From NCBI GenBank assembly GCA_038659295.1, contig JASNGC010000001.1, positions 434,001 through 498,000 of the forward strand: 64,000 bases of DNA, in the 5' to 3' direction. The notes under the pieces were generated by a model. It was not told where the DNA came from, searched no databases, and worked only from the letters and a program-made list of their open reading frames with translations. The translations under genes and the position numbers were made by a program. Positions within the stretch are counted from its first letter, which is position 1. Each line of letters opens with the position of its first letter. The DNA is from Enterocytospora artemiae. Taxonomy: Eukaryota; Microsporidia. Positions 28,547 to 37,419 of this stretch are shown here, in pieces.

Positions 28547-28774
28547 AAAAGGGAAAAATATTTTAGAGAGAAGTCGCTTCAACACTCTCCTTTATAAAAG
28601 TCCCTTTAATAAAATTAAAAGTGCCGACAGCAGTATGATTACAAGTATGGTTGCCATAGGAATATGTTGAATTGTCTTTAATTATTACACTGGTCCAGCT
28701 GCACGGCCAGACAATCTGAATTAGATTACAGTTTACTCCGACAGTTCTTTTTTAGGCCAGTTTATCTCCCTAAA

Positions 28775-29011
28775 ATGCAAATTGTTGTTCCAGAAATCGG
28801 AAAAATTGTAAAATGTCGGGTGTTAAAGGCATCATACTTTCAAGCATCCCTCTCCATCATTGAAATAGAGTCAGTGGAGAGTCCAATACCATATAAGGCT
28901 TCTATGAAATCGAACTTGGAATATCTTTGTGAAAAAATGAAGAGGGGCGATGCCATAGAGTGTACTGTTATAGGTTATTCCGAAGGGGTGATAAATGTGG
29001 TGCGAAATTAA
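28775..29011 (+). CDS. CSL4: Csl4-like exosome S1 protein (reduced)
   Basis: A 78-residue protein that is little more than an S1-type OB fold: P-E-I-G-K-I-V-K-C-R-V-L-K at the first strand and M-K-R-G-D-A-I-E-C-T-V-I-G near the end. It matches the Csl4 central domain wording G-D-x-V-x-x-x-V ... F-R-P-G-D-I-V. Csl4 is a cap subunit of the RNA exosome, which degrades and trims RNA. The usual N-terminal domain and zinc ribbon are absent, so the protein is much shorter than the ~200 residues usual. Rrp40 is also in this window. CCC lies four bases before the ATG. Confidence 0.6.
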   Translation: MQIVVPEIGKIVKCRVLKASYFQASLSIIEIESVESPIPYKASMKSNLEYLCEKMKRGDAIECTVIGYSEGVINVVRN

Positions 29012-29207
29012 ATCTATGCCGATTTTTAAGGTATTCTTTTGTTGGTCTATCTATCTTATTAAGTTTGGAAACTGTATGTTAATATGTCAGGGGCCTCCCA
29101 AATCCTTAACTTCAAATAGAACTGATGGTAAAAATTGTTTGTGGAAGCTACCATGCGGACTTTTTGAAAATTTTTTCTTTTTGGTTTTGGAATATCCATC
29201 CCTCAGA

Positions 29208-30911
29208 ATGCCTACCTTAGCTGTCTGCAAAGCAGATTTATTCAGTCGACTCGGAAAGGAATATACAGATGACGAGTTCAATGAGCTAGTCTTTGATTTT
29301 GGTGTTGAGCTTGATGACATCTACACTGAAAATGGAGTGGATATGTATAAGTTTGATATTCCAGCCAACAGATACGATTTGCTGTGTATGGAGGGATTTT
29401 CCAGGGCCATAAATACCTATCTGACAGGAACATATGAGGATGTTAGACTTGTTTGTCACGACTCAATGCCTGAGAACTCCGTACTGGAGGTTATTCAGGA
29501 AGATACTCATGAGAGACAACATATTGCATGTGCAGTGATCAGGAATATTTGTATGGATGACGATACATACACCAGCTTCATAGAGTATCAGGATAAACTG
29601 CATACAACAATTGCCCGTCATCGATCACTTGCTGCTATAGGAACCCACGACCTGGATAAAATGGATCTGTCTGAAAGGATTGTTTATAAAAGCATAGATT
29701 TGAAAGAAATTGACTTTGTCCCCCTGAACCAATCAACTATTGTAAATGGCACCCAGTTGAAATGTCTGTATAAAAAAGACAAAAAGCTGACAAAGTATTT
29801 TGATCTCCTAAGTGATCAGGATAGGTCGGTTGTATTTATGTGCAAGAATGGAGTGATGTCTGTCCCACCCATTATCAACTCTGACATGACAAAAATCTCT
29901 AGAAACACCAGAAACATCTTTGTTGAGGTTACTGGGGAAGATTTTCACAAAGTCAATATGGTGCTGAAGTTGATTTTGTATTCATTCAGGGGAGAGTGTA
30001 TTGAGCCGGTAAGGATCACAAGAAATGGATGTGGGAAAGAAGCAGCCATAATCATCACCCCTCAAATGGCAGTCAACTCCTACGAGATGACTGTTGCAGA
30101 GATTAATAAAAAACTGGTCTTGACCCTTACAGCAGATGGCATTAAGAGGTTGTTGATTAAGATGATTTACAATGTCGAGATCATCAATGATCAGCTGTTA
30201 AGAATAACTCCGTATGGTATAAGAATGGATATAATGCATAAATGTGACATTATTGAGGACATTGCAGTCAGCTATGGATTTAATAACTTTATCCTCAAAA
30301 CACCTGAGTTCTGCACAGTAGGGTCGGAGAATCTATTGAATAAATTTGCAGACAAGATTAGAATGGAATTGGCACTGTCAGGGCTGAATGAGGCATTGAC
30401 TCTAACTCTGTTGAGCCACACCGAAAACATTCTAAACGGCTGTAAAGCTGTTGTTCTATCCAATCCAAAGTCAAAGGAGTATGAGGTGGTCAGGACAAGC
30501 TTATTGCCAGGACTATTGAAAACAATCTCGTCGAATCTCAAGTCAAAGATTCCAATAAAAATTTTTGAGGTAGCAGATGTGGTGCATATGATCAATGACG
30601 ATTCTGCAAAGAATATTAGATACTGTTCGGGATTACTGGCATCCAATTCAAGTATGCTGGAGGATATTCAGGGGCCTTTGAGCCAGATTTTATCAAAATG
30701 TGGATTGAGATATCAATACCGGCTGAATGAAACCACAAGTGATGTTTATCTTCAGAACCAGAATGCCATTGTTCTCGTTGAGAATGTTGAGGTTGGGTCT
30801 TTAGGAGTCTTGCATCCTAACATTAGTAAATCGTTCAAGATTCCATATGCCATGAGTGCATTTGAACTTGATCTGCAAAAGGTGTTTGATCTTTACATGA
30901 ATAAAATATAG
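29208..30911 (+). CDS. FRS1: Phenylalanyl-tRNA synthetase beta subunit
   Basis: A 567-residue beta chain of cytosolic PheRS. It begins M-P-T-L-A-V-C-K-A-D-L-F, the eukaryotic/archaeal N-terminus. N-R-Y-D-L-L-C-M-E-G (near residues 52-61) and the B5 and catalytic-core-like domains follow; late phrases G-S-L-G-V-L-H-P and A-F-E-L-D-L are also family marks. It pairs with the alpha chain (not in this window) to charge tRNA-Phe. ATG 29208 is chosen because it matches the conserved N-terminus and has CCC five bases upstream; a longer frame to 28995 would overlap the CSL4-like gene. Confidence 0.95.
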   Translation: MPTLAVCKADLFSRLGKEYTDDEFNELVFDFGVELDDIYTENGVDMYKFDIPANRYDLLCMEGFSRAINTYLTGTYEDVRLVCHDSMPENSVLEVIQEDTHERQHIACAVIRNICMDDDTYTSFIEYQDKLHTTIARHRSLAAIGTHDLDKMDLSERIVYKSIDLKEIDFVPLNQSTIVNGTQLKCLYKKDKKLTKYFDLLSDQDRSVVFMCKNGVMSVPPIINSDMTKISRNTRNIFVEVTGEDFHKVNMVLKLILYSFRGECIEPVRITRNGCGKEAAIIITPQMAVNSYEMTVAEINKKLVLTLTADGIKRLLIKMIYNVEIINDQLLRITPYGIRMDIMHKCDIIEDIAVSYGFNNFILKTPEFCTVGSENLLNKFADKIRMELALSGLNEALTLTLLSHTENILNGCKAVVLSNPKSKEYEVVRTSLLPGLLKTISSNLKSKIPIKIFEVADVVHMINDDSAKNIRYCSGLLASNSSMLEDIQGPLSQILSKCGLRYQYRLNETTSDVYLQNQNAIVLVENVEVGSLGVLHPNISKSFKIPYAMSAFELDLQKVFDLYMNKI

Positions 30912-31097
30912 TTTTGGGTTCCAAGCCAGGTTAGTTCAGCATAACACCACGATTTTCTGTAATTTACAATTAATCTGACCCAAGAAGGAACATCAGGATG
31001 TTGTTTTGGTGAACCGTCTTAAATTGGTAAAGTAAATGTTTATAGTTTATTTATTCATTTACAGCTGGTGACCGGAAACTTTTCCTCTGAAATGCAG

Positions 31098-33959
31098 TCA
31101 TCCGTCATTGTCCTCCACACCTGTTTCATTATCAAAGTCCTCAAATCTATCATCATAATAATCCATGTTTCCATTCATCCTTTCACCCTGCTCCTGGTCA
31201 CTTTCATAGGTTGTGGTTGTCAATGCTGTGTTGTACTCATCATTATATTCCGTTGCTTCACTAAGGTCATAATCTGTTGTATCACCTCCGAGAGTAAAAT
31301 GCTCGTCATTTCCAATAACCTCCTCATTGTAACCGGCAGGCCTATATTTCCTACTCCCGCCACCAAATTTAACATCTTTCCGGCAGCTATTGTATGATTC
31401 ATCATTGTACACACAATCACTCAGGGAATAGTCATCCATGCTAATATTGCTGCAGTCCCTTTCATCATTATTATTCGAATCTGTTTCCTCGTTATTATTG
31501 GAGTCCACTTCTTCATTGTATTCTTGCTTCTGCTCATCTTTGTGATAAAACAACTCTGCATTTGTCAACTTTAGAACTTTGTTGATTTTTAATCTATCAC
31601 AATTGTTCAGATGCTCCAACTCCACACGTAAAAGTGTCCAACAGAATCGTCTTACAATCTCCAGTACTGCCAGGATAACATCTGAATTTACAATGGCAGA
31701 GATTGCACTGTTGTCGACTGCATCTGCTCTAATGTAAATGACGTTCAGGAACAATATAGTTCTGACTGCAATGTTAATGACAACAATCCCATAGTATACA
31801 AAGGTAGGAAACATAAAGGTGTCCCTAATCAGACACCAGTCTACCAGAAAGTCCCACAGTAACCCAAAAAGACAGTTGACTGAGCCCAAAAATACCAAGA
31901 CCAGAAATATATTGTCAGAGTAGTGGTCTTCAACCCCAACCTTGTTCATGTTCTCCAAATAGTATACTTTCACGAATAGAAACACTAATCCAATCGAATA
32001 CTTCACTGCATTTATAATGTGAGGAAATAAATTAAAAGATTTCAGCAGACTGTGGAATTGGAAGTAGTACGGCATAGCAAGTCCATCATTAGCCATTGGA
32101 ACTGAAGAGCTGGACGTGATACTGTGACGGGTATTGAAGTATCTTATAAGACATTGGATGATTCTTATTACACTAAACACACTCAGGAAGCCTGAGGCCA
32201 CTCTGTTACCTGACACCCCTATGTTCCTCAGCAATATTTTTATCGAGTATGAAAACGATTGTGCCACATCGATAAAGTAGAAGTGTCTGAATTGTAGTGC
32301 CTCTACAAATATACACTTGCAGAAGGATCCCAAAAAGTAAAAACGAGAGTCATAAAATAGACAATCGTAGGGATTTATAAAGAAGGTAATTAGAGGAAGC
32401 AGGCCCAGCAGACATAGACTAGGGTACGATACAGTTGATGTCTTCGATGAACCACTGCCAAACACCACTCCATTGTCCTCCAGACTAATGCCATACAGCT
32501 GAATAGCCAAGAATATAAAATGGAATATGCCCAGGGTGCTCAGGTACCTGGCATTATTTAAGGAGGACGAATAGTTAAAGTTGAAAATAAATTTGTAATT
32601 TATGCGGAAGTGCTTAAAGGCTTTCAGGCAAAATCCAAACAATGCTGCTCCCAAAGCTAGCAAAGAGACAGCCACAACATTATCAACCAATGTGGAGGTG
32701 ATGTTGTTAAATAGGATATTGGATCGACTAGCCTCGTCCAGAACAACAATACCGTCATGGTTACAGCATATCCACAGTAGTGCCACTATTGTTGAAAAGT
32801 TCACCCCACTCAAAGATCCAAACAGAATATACAGGAAATCTGTGGATTTGACACCTTTCTTGATCCTGCTAAAAACTGTTTCTGCCTGCTTTTTGGTGAA
32901 AATCTTCTTGTAAATCCTTTGGATATCAGATTTTATGTCATCAACCTTTGTAGATGAGTTGAAATTTGTCGAGATAAAAGAGTCAAACAAAATGGAATGC
33001 ATAGTCTGGCTGGTTGCCGTGGTTGTTGGGTCGTTTTGACTGAGAGTCTTGCCTTTGGAAAGTGAATTCGTGTTTAATGTGTTAGAGGAGACAGAGACTG
33101 TTTCCGGCACGCTGCTGGACATGCCATATCCAACAACACTTCTGCTGTCCATCCTGTTTGTTTCCGTCTCCTTTTTGATTTTCCCAAGAATCCTTTTGAA
33201 TGCCGTTTTATTCAATTCTTTGTACGCTCGCACCTTGACCAAGGAGTGCAGAAATTCAATAATTCGCTTTTCGATTCTACGGCGGGAAAAAAGACTGGGC
33301 AGGAAATTGAAGTATGTCATGCTCGACAGATTACTGAGGGATATGCTGCCGGAAGCACCATTAACACTGCCATTTGCCATGCCTGCCGTGGTATTATCAG
33401 GAGATATTTCCCTAGAAAGACTGCTGGTTCTTTCCTTGGTTTTTTTCTCCTCTGCCTTTACAATTTTATTCACTACTTTTTGCACTCTTTTTCCCCATTG
33501 GCCATTCTTCACCTCCTCAATAATCCCATGTCTCTCCTCCTCTGTCTTTTCTTCTAAAAGCCTGTAGAAATGCTCTACCTTTTGCAATTCATACTTGAAG
33601 GTGTCCAAAAGAGGGTCTGCCATACCGGAGCTGGTCGACAAAGATTTAGTACTATCCATGGGATTATTGCTGATGTGACTACCTGCAGGGCACTTTTCCT
33701 CATTACAAATGGAGTTATTCCCATACTCATCATTGATATTCCTTGTATTGAACTTTTCACCAACAACATTGCTTTTTTCATAAATCAGACTTTCGTAGCT
33801 GCTCATGCCTCCCTCCTTTTTCATTCTTCGTCTTTCTAGCCTCTTCCTTCTTTGCTTTCTCTTCCTATGAGATATTGCCAACTTCAATCTCTCATAGTCC
33901 ACATAGAAGTCCTTCCACTCGTGCACAATAGCATTTTTTAGATATTTTGAAAACCCCAT
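31098..33959 (-). CDS. SYG1: SPX-EXS phosphate exporter (SYG1/XPR1-like)
   Basis: A 953-residue protein. The SPX domain begins at M-G-F-S-K-Y-L-K and includes W-K-D-F-Y-V-D-Y-E-R-L-K (inositol-pyrophosphate sensing in known members). A Ser/Thr-rich region, several hydrophobic segments and an EXS-type region follow (C-K-C-I-F...R-H-F-Y-F-I-D-V-A-Q-S-F-S-Y, W-D-F-L-V-D-W), then an acidic Asn/Asp/Glu-rich tail (~800-953). Known XPR1/SYG1 proteins export phosphate. ATG 33959 is chosen because the SPX domain starts there; the upstream open frame has no family support. Its start lies only 3 bases from that of the divergent gene at 33963. Confidence 0.9.
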   Translation of the reverse strand: MGFSKYLKNAIVHEWKDFYVDYERLKLAISHRKRKQRRKRLERRRMKKEGGMSSYESLIYEKSNVVGEKFNTRNINDEYGNNSICNEEKCPAGSHISNNPMDSTKSLSTSSGMADPLLDTFKYELQKVEHFYRLLEEKTEEERHGIIEEVKNGQWGKRVQKVVNKIVKAEEKKTKERTSSLSREISPDNTTAGMANGSVNGASGSISLSNLSSMTYFNFLPSLFSRRRIEKRIIEFLHSLVKVRAYKELNKTAFKRILGKIKKETETNRMDSRSVVGYGMSSSVPETVSVSSNTLNTNSLSKGKTLSQNDPTTTATSQTMHSILFDSFISTNFNSSTKVDDIKSDIQRIYKKIFTKKQAETVFSRIKKGVKSTDFLYILFGSLSGVNFSTIVALLWICCNHDGIVVLDEASRSNILFNNITSTLVDNVVAVSLLALGAALFGFCLKAFKHFRINYKFIFNFNYSSSLNNARYLSTLGIFHFIFLAIQLYGISLEDNGVVFGSGSSKTSTVSYPSLCLLGLLPLITFFINPYDCLFYDSRFYFLGSFCKCIFVEALQFRHFYFIDVAQSFSYSIKILLRNIGVSGNRVASGFLSVFSVIRIIQCLIRYFNTRHSITSSSSVPMANDGLAMPYYFQFHSLLKSFNLFPHIINAVKYSIGLVFLFVKVYYLENMNKVGVEDHYSDNIFLVLVFLGSVNCLFGLLWDFLVDWCLIRDTFMFPTFVYYGIVVINIAVRTILFLNVIYIRADAVDNSAISAIVNSDVILAVLEIVRRFCWTLLRVELEHLNNCDRLKINKVLKLTNAELFYHKDEQKQEYNEEVDSNNNEETDSNNNDERDCSNISMDDYSLSDCVYNDESYNSCRKDVKFGGGSRKYRPAGYNEEVIGNDEHFTLGGDTTDYDLSEATEYNDEYNTALTTTTYESDQEQGERMNGNMDYYDDRFEDFDNETGVEDNDG

Positions 33960-33962
33960 AGA

Positions 33963-34319
33963 ATGGGTGCAAAAAAAGAGGAAATTAAGAGGAAAAAAAT
34001 ATCGGACCGTAAAGGGGAACATCCAGAGAAGAATACAGTGATAAAGGATATTCGAGTGCTGAAAGAAAAGCTGCAAGGACAGGATATAAATGTAGATTAT
34101 GTGCTTGAAAGATCGGAGATGTGCAACCCAGTAGATAACAACACATCATCTACTAATATAGTGGGAGATGACTCTTTGGCGGCTGGGAATATGGATCCTA
34201 TTAGCATCAACTACAACCATTTGATAAGGTTTGAAAAAAATATCGAGAAATTCAAAGACCAGCTTGAAATCATCGAAAGGTTTATCAGACGACAGGAATC
34301 CGTATTCATGAAAAAATAA
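33963..34319 (+). CDS. Small basic/coiled-coil hypothetical protein
   Basis: A 118-residue protein with a Lys/Glu-rich N-terminus (K-K-E-E-I-K-R-K-K), a polar middle and a C-terminal amphipathic helix (~88-116, F-E-K-N-I-E-K-F-K-D-Q-L-E). Not recognised. Its start codon is 3 bases from that of the divergent SPX-EXS gene; the CCCC ahead of it is the complement of that gene's ATGGGG. The stop codon lies inside an AATAAA. The composition and the intact signals support a real gene. Confidence 0.6.
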   Translation: MGAKKEEIKRKKISDRKGEHPEKNTVIKDIRVLKEKLQGQDINVDYVLERSEMCNPVDNNTSSTNIVGDDSLAAGNMDPISINYNHLIRFEKNIEKFKDQLEIIERFIRRQESVFMKK

Positions 34320-34582
34320 AGAATGTGTTCTGTACTGTCATATGTTTTGGTATAAGGGATATCATTGGTCTTTACCAGAGGTGTATGATTAAAATATGCA
34401 ATACCTTGAAAGCCTTTAGTTTATCAACGATTTTTGAGTTTAACATAGAAATTGTACTACACTTTGTTCATACAATTTCCTAATATATCTTAAGTTCTTT
34501 TAATTTGAAAATTTGAGATAAGTGATCAAAAGTGGAGTGATTTGACATGTAAATCTAAAAACACGTCTATCTTAAAGCTGAT

Positions 34583-35149
34583 TTATTTAGATTTACCGGG
34601 GAACATTTCTCTTAGAACTTTCATCCACTTTACTATTGTGGGAAAGGGTAATATCACAATTGCAAATATATTTGATATCATCATTACAGTTATCACATAA
34701 AAGGTTGGATTTGAATAAAGCCTAGGATCGAGCAGCTCAGGCATTATTGGTCGTAGATATGCACCCAGAACTCCAAGGATCAAAAACCCTTTAAACATCC
34801 GTATTTTTTTTGGAGAGATTTCTCGTTTCTCTGCCACTGATGATATTATGTACCATAAAAAATTAAATGAAAGTATTAGAAATGTACATATTGAAGCTTC
34901 AGCAACTGATATAGTGGGATGGCTAGCCAAAGGATCTATAGTTGTTGTAATGCTCGGGTCCGTGGGGAACTCACTAGCAGTGGTTGTGATGTTCAGGTCC
35001 GTGGGGAACTCACTAGCAGTGGTTGTAATGCTCGGGTCCGTGGGGAACTCACTAGCAGTGGTTGTGATGTTCAGGTCCGTGGGGAACTCACTGACAGTGG
35101 CTGGGCTCGGCGTAGAAAAACCATCAAATAAGGTTGATATAGATATCAT
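34583..35149 (-). CDS. Membrane protein with 13-residue repeats, PRLY family
   Basis: A 188-residue protein. Residues 19-70 are four tandem copies of a 13-residue unit A-S-E-F-P-T-D-[LN/PS]-I-T-T-T, likely an exposed O-glycosylatable stretch. The rest has hydrophobic segments at ~82-105, ~121-137 and ~148-172. It shares with the proteins at 5132-5632 and 51039-51539 an identically spaced pattern: Ser-Pro (112-113), P-R-L-Y (142-145), Pro-Thr (148-149). CCCC lies directly before the ATG, with AAATTTTT further up. A lineage-specific membrane family; function unknown. Confidence 0.75.
   Translation of the reverse strand: MISISTLFDGFSTPSPATVSEFPTDLNITTTASEFPTDPSITTTASEFPTDLNITTTASEFPTDPSITTTIDPLASHPTISVAEASICTFLILSFNFLWYIISSVAEKREISPKKIRMFKGFLILGVLGAYLRPIMPELLDPRLYSNPTFYVITVMMISNIFAIVILPFPTIVKWMKVLREMFPGKSK
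34940..35095 (-). repeat. 39-bp tandem repeat, four units
   Basis: Four in-frame 39-bp units with alternating variants (LN and PS) that make a 78-bp higher-order period. They encode the Ser/Thr-rich repeat of the membrane protein here. Such arrays expand and contract readily. Confidence 0.9.
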
Positions 35150-35793
35150 TGGGGTATCACAATTTTTTTCAATAAAAATTTTTATCTCAATTTTTCCAGG
35201 TAAAGTGATTTTTTCATTAAATCATCAATGAAATCACCAAAACTAACTTGTGCATATCTGGACACAAAACCAAATGATCAGAATAATGAAGGGTATTGTT
35301 AAGACATTTAATTATTGTTCCATTTTAATTTAAATAGGTTCTTTTGTGAGTCTCTGGAATTTCCATGTCTTCAGGTTACATATCTATTAACTATCTCTCT
35401 TCTTTAGGCTAGAGGAAACCTGTAGTTGTCGACAGAATTCTTTAAGGTAAATATGATTATTTAATTACTTGTTAAGGTAAAAAAATTGGAGTGATTTAAA
35501 TCAGGTTATACAAATCAAGTGAAGGATGAGATTTGGAGACAATATATGCCCTAGGATGACTACATAGTTTGATTGTGGTATCATGAATATATTCTTAGCT
35601 AAATTAATTGATGGGTTTGATCTCTACATGCTGGAAATAAAGTATTTTCCGACGACCCCTTTTTCTAGTGTTCATTGTGATCAGAAACATAAAAGTGACT
35701 CAAAACACACAATAAGTTAATATAGGTTATGACACCAAGATAGAAAAACTCCAGTTATTAAATTAATTTTATTGACACAATAAACCAGGGATA
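35150..35793. other. Intergenic, 644 bases, nothing supported
   Basis: AT-rich, with no ORF carrying a start signal. The phrase TGGAGTGATTT occurs here (near 35489) and again near 34532, the only similarity I noticed. No tRNA or snRNA recognised. Confidence 0.35.
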
Positions 35794-36978
35794 CTACGTC
35801 GACGTCACCCGTTTATACACTGTATATCCTGCCATATACAATACCAAAATACAAATAATTCCACCCACGTAATATAAACCACTTGTTCCTTCATTAGTGG
35901 GCTGACTAGGCTTATCTTTCTTGACTCTTTCAGTATCCTCAGGTACTACACCAGATGATATGCCTGGTGAAATAGAGATGGTATCGAAACATCCCATAGA
36001 TTCCAGGGATTCATCTGTATCCTCCAAATCATCCGCATTCCCATATTTATTTTTTAGGTACTCGCTGACTATCGACACCTCAGACTCCTTGATGTTGAAA
36101 ACAGCTAGGGTAAATGGTTTTCGTAGAACAATCACTGGAGTCAGTGTTGGGCTTTTTATCTTTTCAACCGTTAAAAAGGCATCCCTCTTTATACTGGTTT
36201 TTTGTGGGGATGAGTCTATTACTCCTGCCACACCTTTAATCTTCACCTGCCATTGCTCATTGCAAACATCTTTTATAGGCCGGATTGTCTTCAAATCCTC
36301 GGAAACCAAATCTAAAACCCTTTCCCTAAAGGCAACAAGATTACCCGGTAGCAGAGAATATGGATCGACTAGCACAGACTCGGATGCATCATTCACATCC
36401 CCTGCAGATTTTCGAGCAGGTTCTACAAATATCCCCTCTCCACTATCATTCATAAACATGAGCATATTCTCGGAAGAGACACTGTACATAGACTCATTGA
36501 CGATGGTGGCCGGTCGTATAGTGTGCAGAGTGTCCATGCCGTTTTTAAATGCCATATCAAATATGTTTTTGTAGAACGGCAGCAATGAATGGCATTTCTT
36601 ACAAATCGTGATTTTGTCTGAATATGTTCCGTAGAAATTAGCCTTTAGATCATCAATTTTATCGCTCATAATACAGAATATATAGTCTTTTTGGGCTGAG
36701 TTCTTTGAATCTCTACCATTGAGATCTCTTAATGACATAAATACTATGTCTTGCATCACAAATTGAAAGCCACAATCATATAGATATTCGTCGCCCTCCT
36801 CATGATCAACCATCTCAAGCTCAAAGCGCCTATACAAATGGATTCCATTTAAGTCAGCCTGTGGCCTACCATCCACATTGGTAGCATTGGAACATGGGCT
36901 TTCTGTTCCATCCTGTACAGCACACCCTGCATTACTTAAAAACACAAGTTCTAGGACCAACGATAACGACAATCTCAT
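35794..36978 (-). CDS. Surface-type protein with one ICxKC module
   Basis: A 394-residue predicted type I membrane protein: signal peptide (residues 1-20, ending A-G-C-A), one cysteine module, a less conserved region and a C-terminal membrane helix (~367-388) with a short basic tail. The module has Y-D-C-G-F (67-71), I-V-F (78-80), I-C-K-K-C (125-129) and G-M-D-T-L (147-151), matching in order and spacing the two modules of the 911-residue protein at 14658-17393. A later G-C-F-D-T-I-S-I may match G-C-Y-P-F-L-N-I of that protein. A surface role is inferred. An ACCGC tract precedes the ATG. Confidence 0.82.
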   Translation of the reverse strand: MRLSLSLVLELVFLSNAGCAVQDGTESPCSNATNVDGRPQADLNGIHLYRRFELEMVDHEEGDEYLYDCGFQFVMQDIVFMSLRDLNGRDSKNSAQKDYIFCIMSDKIDDLKANFYGTYSDKITICKKCHSLLPFYKNIFDMAFKNGMDTLHTIRPATIVNESMYSVSSENMLMFMNDSGEGIFVEPARKSAGDVNDASESVLVDPYSLLPGNLVAFRERVLDLVSEDLKTIRPIKDVCNEQWQVKIKGVAGVIDSSPQKTSIKRDAFLTVEKIKSPTLTPVIVLRKPFTLAVFNIKESEVSIVSEYLKNKYGNADDLEDTDESLESMGCFDTISISPGISSGVVPEDTERVKKDKPSQPTNEGTSGLYYVGGIICILVLYMAGYTVYKRVTST

Positions 36979-37191
36979 AGAGCGGTAAAAAAAATGGATT
37001 AAAAATATCTTTCCAAAGATGGAAAATTGATTTTAAAGACAACTTCAGTCTGAGTTTTTGGATGTATTCCCGTGATAATCCTTGTGACCAATACCATAAA
37101 GACATATGGAGTTGGTTGGCTACACAGTGGATATCCATGTCATAGTTTTGTAGACAATGGAGAAAACACAATATCACCATTCTGAACTTTT

Positions 37192-37392
37192 CTATACTGG
37201 GAAATTAACATATTGGAATATGACAATAACAATGTGCACTAGATCCATAGAATAGTAGTTGTTTATTGGGTTGATTTTGTGCCAACTGATATTTGGGGGC
37301 TCCAGTCCAGCATTCTTCTCTAATGACTGTAATATGCTGTGATTTAGTTCCATGATGAATTTTATATAATTCCTAATGGTCAGAATATCCAT
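37192..37392 (-). CDS. Short hypothetical, possible tail-anchored protein
   Basis: A 66-codon frame starting 28 bases after the PUS1 stop on the same strand. It has a polar helix-like N-terminal half and a hydrophobic C-terminus (L-V-H-I-V-I-V-I-F) like a tail anchor. There is no CCC start signal and no family match, so it may be chance. Confidence 0.25.
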   Translation of the reverse strand: MDILTIRNYIKFIMELNHSILQSLEKNAGLEPPNISWHKINPINNYYSMDLVHIVIVIFQYVNFPV

Positions 37393-37419
37393 GACATGAA
37401 TATAGTCTATGATGAAGAT

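Noticed and set aside
28995..29207. N-terminal extension of PheRS beta
   Set aside because: Overlaps the CSL4-like gene; the conserved N-terminus begins at 29208 with a proper CCC signal.
34848..35231. Plus-strand frame with Val/Gly repeats
   Set aside because: Antisense shadow of the 39-bp repeats in the minus-strand membrane gene.
36932..37180. 82-codon minus-strand frame
   Set aside because: Overlaps the start and promoter of the surface protein at 35794-36978 and has no start signal.
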